Part shown: positions 56,457 to 64,000 of the stretch, one piece after another
Layout of the letters: each line of letters begins with the position of its first letter
How positions within the stretch are numbered: the stretch's first letter is position 1
From: Acorus gramineus
Taxonomy: Eukaryota; Streptophyta; Magnoliopsida; Acorales; Acoraceae
Assembly (NCBI GenBank): GCA_030737835.1
Contig: CM060853.1
Location: 14,507,590-14,571,589, forward strand
DNA: 64,000 bases
Reading direction: 5' to 3'
Position numbers and translations under genes: made by a program
The notes under the pieces: model-generated
Told to the model about the DNA's origin: nothing
Database searches by the model: none
What the model saw: the letters and a program-made list of their open reading frames with translations, nothing else

Positions 56457-57031
56457 ATGGGTTCAGGATACTCATCCTACCAAAACCATGGCAGCTCATT
56501 CTTTGCCTCCCCAGAAGTTGTTCCATCTGCGCCGTCGACAATTCTCACGTTCCACTCTAAGACTGCTTGGAAGGCACACTGGGAGACCTATAAAAACTCC
56601 ACAAAACTTGTGAGTAAATCAACATCTCTTTCAGACACACTCTCTCAAAATATATGGAATAATTATAAGTATTTGATTTCTTTTACTAGATGGTGATGAA
56701 CTTCACTGCTTCATGGTGTGGTCCTTGCCGGACCATTGAGCCTACAATCAAAGCATTGGCGGCCAAATTTACAGACGTCGTATTCGTGAAGATCGATGTC
56801 GATGAGCTCATGGTATATATTCATATTCATGATGATGATCTAGTTTAAGGTTTTAATGGGTTGTTTATATTAATGTTTTTTTTTTTTTCATTTCATTAGT
56901 CTGTGTCGGAGGAGTGGAAGGTGCAAACAATGCCGACGTTTGTGCTGGTGAAGAAAGGAATGGAGGTTGATAAGGTTGTGGGAGCCAAAAAGGATGAACT
57001 TGAAAGGAAGATTGAGAGGCAGAGGTTCTAG
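56457..57031 (+). CDS. TRXH: Thioredoxin h, subgroup II-like, copy 2
   Basis: Exons 56457-56609, 56690-56812 and 56900-57031 encode 135 residues with the same WCGPCR active site and the same potentially myristoylated start [10 protein letters not shown]. Only two residues differ from copy 1 (Tyr45, Val82). The introns are also nearly identical to those of copy 1. In contrast, the sequence just upstream of the ATG and from about 50 bases past the first untranslated stretch differs noticeably. It is intact and probably active, with a promoter that has evolved separately from that of copy 1. Confidence 0.94.
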
Positions 57032-57883
57032 ATTCAAGAACCATAACCAATATAATAACATGCATGCAACATTGGTTCTCCAGCGTGCTAGCAATATCTA
57101 CCTTCTTCTTCTTGTTTCTTTCTAACCCACTTTGGAATTGTACTACAATTTTTATAGATGAAAGCGCGATAGCAATGTTTACTTTCTTTTCAATAAATGA
57201 ATAAAAAAAGCATTGGTTCTTTAGCCTTTACATGTGTGGCTAGCTACTTTTTCTTCTTTCTCACTCTTTTCTTCATTTCTTTTGATTTTTTTTTTCTGGG
57301 CTATGTCTGTATGTTTGTAATCCAATGGCTGCTCAATGCCTAAATTGCATTAAGAAGTTGAGATCCCAAGCGTAGATTTTATAATAATAAAGGATAATAT
57401 AATAATGAATGGAATTAAATTTTTACTATTTAAATGTGTATACCTCCAAAAATATATTTTTGAACATACGTATACTTGCAAAATTTATTACTTTACCCAT
57501 ATCACAATTATAAAAAAGTGTAATTTTTTATAAAGATTTTTATAAATATTTAATGAATGCAAATAAATAAAACAAACACATTACACATCACATATTATAT
57601 CGATTATAATAATATCTAAATCAATCTATAAAATAAAAATTGAATTCAAAAACATAAAATAACAGAGTTTTATAGTTATAAACGGTGAGTAAAAAAAAAA
57701 AGAAGGAAGCTATTTATTTTAGAAATGATATAGATAGTAATTTAATTAATTTGTAAATGATAGAATAATAATTTAATTTAAGATTCAGTGAAATTTGAGT
57801 TTACCACAAAAAAGAATGAGAATTTTATTCCATCACATTATTTCACATGTCTTTATTTTAATTTCAATGAGGCTACAATTACT

Positions 57884-58399
57884 TAGGGCTGGTAAACGAG
57901 TCGAGCAACTCGGGCTTGGCTCGGGCTCGGCTCGGTTAAAGCTCGCTCAGGCTCGTTCGATTAGACAAACGAGCCGAGCTTGAACAATTTTTAAAGCTCG
58001 GTTTGTAAACGAGCCGAGCCCGAGCCTAGACGAGCTCGTTTACTTAACTGAAAAAAGGTTAACGAGCCGAGCTCGAGCCGAGTCCGAGCCCGAACTTATG
58101 TTACTTTCACATGTATAAGGTGTTGTGATTTATGAAATGTGACTTCTCAAATGCTAAACAAGATTTTTTTTTAGCTAAACGAGCCCGAGCCGAGCCTTGA
58201 TTCGAGCTTCAGCTTGGCTTGTTTAACAAACGAGCCGAGCCGAGCTTTAACCGAGCTTTTCACGAGCCCAACGAGCCGAGCTTGAACACAAAATGAAGCT
58301 TGTTCCCGAGCCGAGCCGAGCCCGAGCCGAGCCTGATACTAAATGAGCCGAGCCTAAGCAGGTCAAAGCTAGGCTCGTTCAATTCGTTTACCAACCCTA
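57884..58399. mobile_element. hAT MITE with GAGCCGAGC-rich arrays
   Basis: 516 bp. The left end TAGGGCTGGTAAACGAGTCG and the right end AATTCGTTTACCAACCCTA are inverted repeats. The 8-bp duplication CAATTACT is exact (57876-57883 and 58400-58407). Most of the element is made of gagccgagc and gctcggctcg words on alternating strands. Non-coding; the frames across it are by-products of the repeats. Confidence 0.92.
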
Positions 58400-58407
58400 C
58401 AATTACT

Positions 58408-60160
58408 ATCAAGATTAGTACTAACCAAATACTGAATTTTACACACTTTTCTGATAATTTCATATGAAATCAAAATTCATCCCACAATGAGAAGAACCAG
58501 ACGGGGCCTAAGAAGTGAAAATTCGGTTTGGGCCTTAGCGAATTTTTAAATAAAGCTCTAGTACACATTTATAGCAAAAAAAAAAAAAAAACAAAGAGTA
58601 ATGTTACATGTGATCCGCGCGAATAGTCCCACAAACAGTCCATATATTTCCATACCTATTAGCGAGGTACATATATATATCTCTTCCACAGTGAGTTATA
58701 TATCTCATTAAAATAAAATATCATTATTGGAAATATTTAATGCATGTATAGCTTTGTGACATGGTCTATGTTTATGTGGTACGGTGTAGGTTTACGTGGT
58801 CAGGTAGAGAAGCATTTACCAAAATCTACGTTGTTATGTCTGTATGGCTAAATAAAAATTAGTCTTCACGCACAATGTGAGTAAAAATAAAATCAATAAA
58901 TTATATGATAAGTTAATGAATTTCGTTGACAAAAATCTACCAACACAAATATGAAGTAAAAATAATTTAATGATCAGACCATTTAATCCCAATGAGTTCT
59001 TTTTTTAGAATAAAATGAAATAAAATAAAGAGTGTTATTATACACAATTTTTATTCCAGTCCCAATTCCAATCACATATGCATTAATAGAAAATTATTAG
59101 AGCATGTACTCATCTTACCGAGGTATATGCTTCGATAAAAAATTCAAAACACTTGTAGACTGGATTTTATATTGGTAAATGAACTAGACGTAACATTATC
59201 CTAAAATAAATAGACCCCCACCCACATCCCTATAACCCACCAAATAATATGACATGTTAATAAATCTTCAAAAATAACACACGAACAAATTAAATAATAT
59301 TAAAATGAAAATATATACATTCTTTGATAACATAAGTATCTTAATTAATTATTTAAAATGTGCATTAAAACTATAAATTTTCTAAAATTTAATGAGATTT
59401 ATTGAATATGTAATACATATTCTTTTTTAGTTAATTTTTAATTAATTTGTTAGAGAATCTGATAATATATAAAATTTAAAAAATCTATCATCTATTTAGA
59501 ATCTTAAGATAAATTAGAAGAAAAAAAACAATGGTTTAGAGTCTATTTGGAAACACATTTGAAAAATAAGATCTTGAATAAAGTGACTTCAATGGTATAA
59601 TTTTTATTATAAATGAATTAATAATAATAATAATATTTATTAATAAATTTTCATGTAACATTATATAATCTTAAAAATGATAAGTAAAAATAGAGGGGAA
59701 TAATCGAAGTGTAACACCCTCTAAAAAAAAAAAAACTTTTAACACACTTTGTACGGATTGAAAAGATGCTGTTTATTAAAGATGCTTTCTAACACACTTT
59801 TTAAGGACACTACTTTTTTTTATTGCTTTTTAATAAATCTAGGTTTTGATTTCAAATGCCATGATTTATGCAAAAGCATTTATACAAATACAACGCTTTA
59901 TAAAACATGGCTTTCAAGGCAAAAAAGTGAACAAATCATGAGGTTGATTTACATTTAATCCACCCTATTTGGTATCATGTTTGGAGCTTCCAGATTCTAG
60001 AAAGTTGGGAATTAGCCTCAAACAGCCCCTCTCTAAAGCCCTTTGAGTCCCTCTTACTGCATGATCTTTATCAAGGCGTATGAATTGCTCCAGTACCTCA
60101 AGTCCGAACTTCATCTGTCTCCTTACATTCTCATCTTCACCAGATCGATCGAGTTCATAA
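58408..60160. other. Intergenic AT-rich region with MITE copy
   Basis: No gene. 59029-59212 is a GCATATACTCA-family MITE (ccagtcccaattccaatcac, agagcatgtactcatctta, gaggtatatgcttcgata, gacgtaacattatcc). 58610-58740 has AT-rich MITE-like words. The rest is simple AT-rich spacer. Confidence 0.55.
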
Positions 60161-60164
60161 CGAA

Positions 60165-60555
60165 TTGGGTTATATTAAGCCTCTCAATCGAACGGATACG
60201 GATCGAATAGACTCATATTTGTATCCATATCCGAACTAAATATCTAAATAAATATCCGTATTCGATATCCGACATATTTTAAAAGTAAGTATTTGTATCT
60301 GATCCAAAAATTCGGATTCGGATACGGATAATTATCCGAAATATCCAAAAATTCAAAATGAACAAGAAATGATTAAAATATCCAAAGATTCAATATCCGA
60401 AAATAAAAATCATAAATTTAGCATTTGAAATATATAAAAAAACTAATAATTACTTAGTATAAAACATAAAATTATAAGTATATACATAAGACATTACACG
60501 TTTTAGAGTAAAAATAAAAATAAAAACACATATTAATCTTAAAAATATAAACTAA
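60165..60555. mobile_element. Truncated hAT-like element with GGATACGGAT arrays
   Basis: Starts near gcctctcaatcgaacggata and is rich in cggatacggat and atccgaaatatcc words, the third repeat-array hAT type in this window. It is cut off at about 60555, where the LINE begins, so the LINE probably inserted into it or replaced its right half. Confidence 0.5.
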
Positions 60556-63500
60556 TCGGCTGATCGGGTCCCCTCAGCGGAGTTTAGCGGGGACCGAGCG
60601 TGCGAGAAGGCGGCGAAGCTGGGATTGAAATTCCAGGAACGTAAGGATAAAAAGAAATTCATCACTTTTTTAAGAAGAGGCTTGGGACCTTTCCCCTTAG
60701 CTCTTTTTGTAAGAAGCAGTGACGTAAGGGGTTTTTTTGTCTGTTAATTATGTTGAAAGCCTTATGTTGGAATGTCCGTGGTCTTCATGATCGTAGAAAG
60801 AAGGAGGCGGTTCGAAGCTTTGTTTTGGAGCACCAAATTGATTTGTGTTGCCTTCAGGAAACCAAGTCGTCTGTGATTTCTCCTGACACTCTTCGGGCAA
60901 TTGGAGGCGGTAGGTTGGACGACTTTCGTTTCTTGCCCTCAGAGGGTGCGTCCGACGGTATAGGAATTGGATGGAATTCCAGTAGATGGAGGTGTTTGGA
61001 GGACCGCATTGGAGAGTTCTTGGTGTCAATCAAGCTGGAAGACTCTGTTACTGGATGGTCATGGGGTTGCTCTGGGGTTTATGGCCCCTTAGATGGTTCC
61101 CATCGTGAAAGGTTATGGGCAGAACTGAGTGTTACCAAAGCTGTGTGGGCTATTCCATGGTGCTTTATGGGTGACTTTAACGTCACTAGGTGGGTGGAAG
61201 ATAGAAACCGGCCGGGTGGCGCTACTCCCGACATGAGGCTATTCTCATAATGGATTGGTAATGAGGGTCTTATTGATCTCCCTCTACTTACTTAGTCTTT
61301 CACCTGGAGCAGCCTTCGGGAGTTCCCGTCTTTGGCCCGGCTTGATAGGATCCTAATTGATAACGACTGGGAAGAGGCTTTCCTGTCATGTTCTATCACT
61401 TTTCTCCCGCGAGTCATCTCAGACCACTGTCCGCTCATGCTAGTTGGAGATTTGCCGACATTGGGTAGGTCCCAGGTCCGTTTTGAATCCTGGTGGTTAC
61501 GTGTTGAGGGATTCCGAGAGGTTGTCTCTTCTTCATGGACTCTTCCGATGAAGGGGGTCTTTGGGGGGTTACGTGTTGAGGGATTCCGGGAGGTTGTCTC
61601 TTCTTCATGGACTCTTCCGATGGAGGGGTCTCTGGGCCCAAGAGGGTGGCTCTTAAGTTGAAACGACTTAAGCACACTCTCAAAGTTTGGGGTCGTGAAG
61701 CCAAGAGGAGGCGGCGTGAACGTAAGTCTGTTCTCGAGTTTGACAGTTATATGCTTGATGCTCTTGAAGAATGTGGTTTATTAGGGGAGGAAGATCGTGA
61801 GAGGAGGAATTCCCTTAAGTTGGCCATGCAGAATATCTTCGGTATGGAGGAAGAAGAGTGGCGCCTGCGGTCCAGAGCCACTTGGCTCAAAGAAGGAGAT
61901 TCCAACACAGCATACTTCCATAAGGTGGCAAATCATCGAAGGCGGGCTAACCGGATCGATTCATTACTAATAGGGGAATCTCGGACTTCATCGGTTAGAG
62001 CTATTCAAGAGGCTTTCGTGTCACATTTTCAGGAGATGTTTAAGGCCCCTAGAGGGGAGAAGGTGGCATGGCATGATGATGGGCTGGCTATCTTGTCAGA
62101 GTAGTGGAAAATGAAGATCGAATGTCCTTTCTCTAAAAGGGAGATTCGCCAGGCGATCTTCGACACAGAGGGCGATAAAGCCCCACGCCTGGACTGGTTT
62201 AGTACCCGGTTCTATAAAGAGTTTTGGGAAATCGTGAAGCAAGATATATTGCAAATGTTCGAGGAATTTCATGCAGGACTTTCTGGTGTTGGATGCTTGA
62301 ATGCTATGTTCCTCACTCTCATTCCGAAGAAGTCGGGAGCGGAGGAAATTTCAGATTTCAGGCCTATTAGCCTGATAAATGCAAGCTACAAAATGGAATC
62401 CAAGGTTCTCGCCAATCGCTTAAAGGAGGTGATCAGTTTCTGGTGGAATCCAATCAAACAGCTTTTGTTCCGGGTCGTGCACTGTAGGAAGGCTTCTTGG
62501 CGGTACAGGATGCTATATCTGGGGTTCATCGTCTTCATTGGAAAGGAACACTTATCAAGCTGGACTTCCTTAAAGCATATGACCAAGTGGACTGGTCATT
62601 TCTCAGACACCTTATGGTCTCTCATGGCTTTGGGGACCGATGGGTACGAATGATTTTTTACTGTCAGCTTCAGTCCTTGTCAACAGCACCCCTTGCGGCT
62701 TCTTCCCCATTCATCGTGGGCTTCGGCAGGGGGACCCTTTATCCCCTTTTCTCTTTATCATAGTTACAAATGTGCTAAGTCGAATGATACACAGAGCTGA
62801 GATTGATGGCTGGGTTCAAGGAGTGCGATGCGGAAGGTCAAACTTCACCCTCTCCCATGTTCTTTATGTTGATGATACTATGCTTCTTTGTGAAGGAGAG
62901 AAGCGTTTTGTAGAGGGCATCATGTTTGTGGTCTCGGTCTTTTGTTGGCTATCAGGGCTAGTTATTAACAGGAGAAAAAGTGTTTTCTTTGGCATTAACA
63001 TAGAAGAGGAGGAACTGCACTCTATGGTTGACCAGTTCTCATGTCCCGTGTGGTCATTCCCAGCTAGATATTTGAGGCTGCCCCTGAGTTTACGTGCTCT
63101 CTCTCTTGTGGATTGGGATCCGCTAGTGCGCAGATTCGACCAACATCTTGCGGGCTGGGCGGGAAGATTGCTAAGCTTGGGGGGTCGTCTCGTTCTCCTT
63201 CAAGCAGTTCTATCTAATCTCCCGGTTTTTCTATTATCCTTGTTTAAAATTCCAAAAACTATCCTGCATCGCATTGATGTGCTAAGAAGACGGTTTCTTT
63301 GGAGCGGGGTGAGTCTGGGCCCTCGTCGTGTGCATTTAGTTTGATGGGAATCAGTGTGCACAAGTAAAAATATGGGTGGTCTAGGCGTGATTGATCTGGA
63401 AGACTTTAATAGAGCTTTGTTGGCCAAGTGGGTGTGGAAATTTTTGAGTGATAGGCATGCGGTATGGAGAAGAGTGGTTTCAGGTGGTCTCCAAGGTAGG

Positions 63501-64000
63501 GGACAAAGATGCACGCAGCTTCCCTTGCCAAGCCTCTGTTCGTCGGGTGTGTGGAAGGCTATATCTAAGATGGCTGGTCCGGTGCTGTTTGCTTTTAAGC
63601 GGCACCTGGGTCGAGGAGAGCATATCAGATTCTGGATATATCATTGGTGTGGTTCTGCCTCCTTATCAAAAGTTTACCCTCAACTCTATCATGCTGCGTG
63701 TGACAAGGAGGGGCTGGTTCAAGAGTTTTGGAAGGCGTCGGGTGACATCGGGGGCTGGTTTTTTCATCTTCAACAGCGTCTTACTGAGGAAGAGTTTCTC
63801 CAGTATGCTTAATGTTTCAGTGTACTAGCGAACTACCGAGTTGATCCTCATGCAGAAGACTCACCTGTGTGGACTACTTCCCCAAATGGAATGTTTACTG
63901 TGAAGTCAACTAATACTTGGTGGCGTAGGGACAAGCCATTCAACATCGAGGTCGCGCAGAAAGCCAGGCAGATCTGGGGGAAAAAAGCGCCTTTGAAGGT
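60556..64000 (+). mobile_element. Decayed L1-type LINE, runs off the window
   Basis: Non-LTR retrotransposon. 60600-60740 reads as the tail of ORF1 (KLGLKFQERKDKKKFITFLR). ORF2 starts at 60750: an apurinic endonuclease domain with MLKALCWNVRGL, QETK, GVYGP, GDFNV and, later, VISDHCPLML; then reverse transcriptase with FRPISLINASYK, GLRQGDPLSPFLF and the catalytic YVDDTML near 62870; then a zf-RVT-like region (RFLWSG, NMGGLGVIDLEDFNRALLAK, FTVKSTNTWW). In-frame stops occur at 61248, 61293, 62102 and 63342, and there are at least three frame changes between 61600 and 62700. A 72-bp in-frame tandem duplication lies at 61495-61638. It is 5'-truncated and inactive. Confidence 0.92.
61495..61638 (+). 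repeat. 72-bp in-frame duplication in the LINE
   Basis: ggttacgtgttgagggattc recurs at 61495 and 61567, with the following 50 bp also alike. The period of 72 bp is 24 codons. Confidence 0.9.

Larger units (their letters stand above)
54720..57470. repeat. Tandem duplication unit 2 (contains Trx h copy 2)
   Basis: Second copy of the unit at 51045-54415. It lacks the SINE and the 52287-53114 element but has its own MITE at 55269-55521. The upstream part is clearly diverged from unit 1, whereas the gene body is almost identical. Confidence 0.85.

Noticed and set aside
57795-58463. Frames rich in LGSGSARL
   Set aside because: They are translations of the gctcgg word array of the hAT MITE.

Overview
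The window is nuclear DNA of a flowering plant. Its genes have spliced introns with GT-AG borders, and the families are plant-specific: tau-class glutathione transferases, a P-class PPR protein, NPF transporters, a LOB-domain protein and an h-type thioredoxin. The spaces between genes are AT-rich and packed with plant transposon types. I could not settle the lineage within angiosperms.

Layout: 0-7.1 kb is transposon debris. It holds a decayed BED-finger hAT on the minus strand, a foldback MITE, and a non-coding LTR element (3131-7062, matching 5-bp target duplications) that contains a Ds-like deleted hAT. Two tau GST genes follow on the minus strand (7352-8989 and 12846-14844). A hAT MITE and a Pack-MULE lie between them, and the Pack-MULE carries a piece of an ERD7-like senescence gene. 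A solo LTR sits in the intron of the second GST. 15-20 kb is transposon-rich, with captured exon-like pieces. An intact mitochondrial-type PPR gene (20224-22095, minus) comes next. 22.2-33 kb is gene-free and holds several MITEs with clean target duplications.

Two tandem four-exon NPF transporters (33131-37596 and 38959-44104, plus) share the same intron positions. The first intron of the upstream copy holds a large inverted repeat, and that of the downstream copy holds the second foldback MITE. An LBD27-like gene follows (46661-47556, minus); an 89-bp intron hides its conserved C-terminus from a simple ORF reading. Two nearly identical Trx h genes (53406-53982 and 56457-57031, plus) lie in a roughly 3-kb tandem duplication, and their near-identity begins abruptly at the start codon. 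The window ends in a decayed L1-type LINE (60556 to the edge).

Three host families occur as tandem pairs: GST, NPF and Trx h. All are plausible stress, redox or transport genes, but nothing shows that they act as one pathway. I see no operon-like system, CRISPR array, rRNA or tRNA gene. The most notable items are the foldback MITE family, the Pack-MULE, the likely gene-conversion tract in the Trx pair and the palindromic insertion in the NPF intron. All comparisons, identities and splice sites were read by hand.
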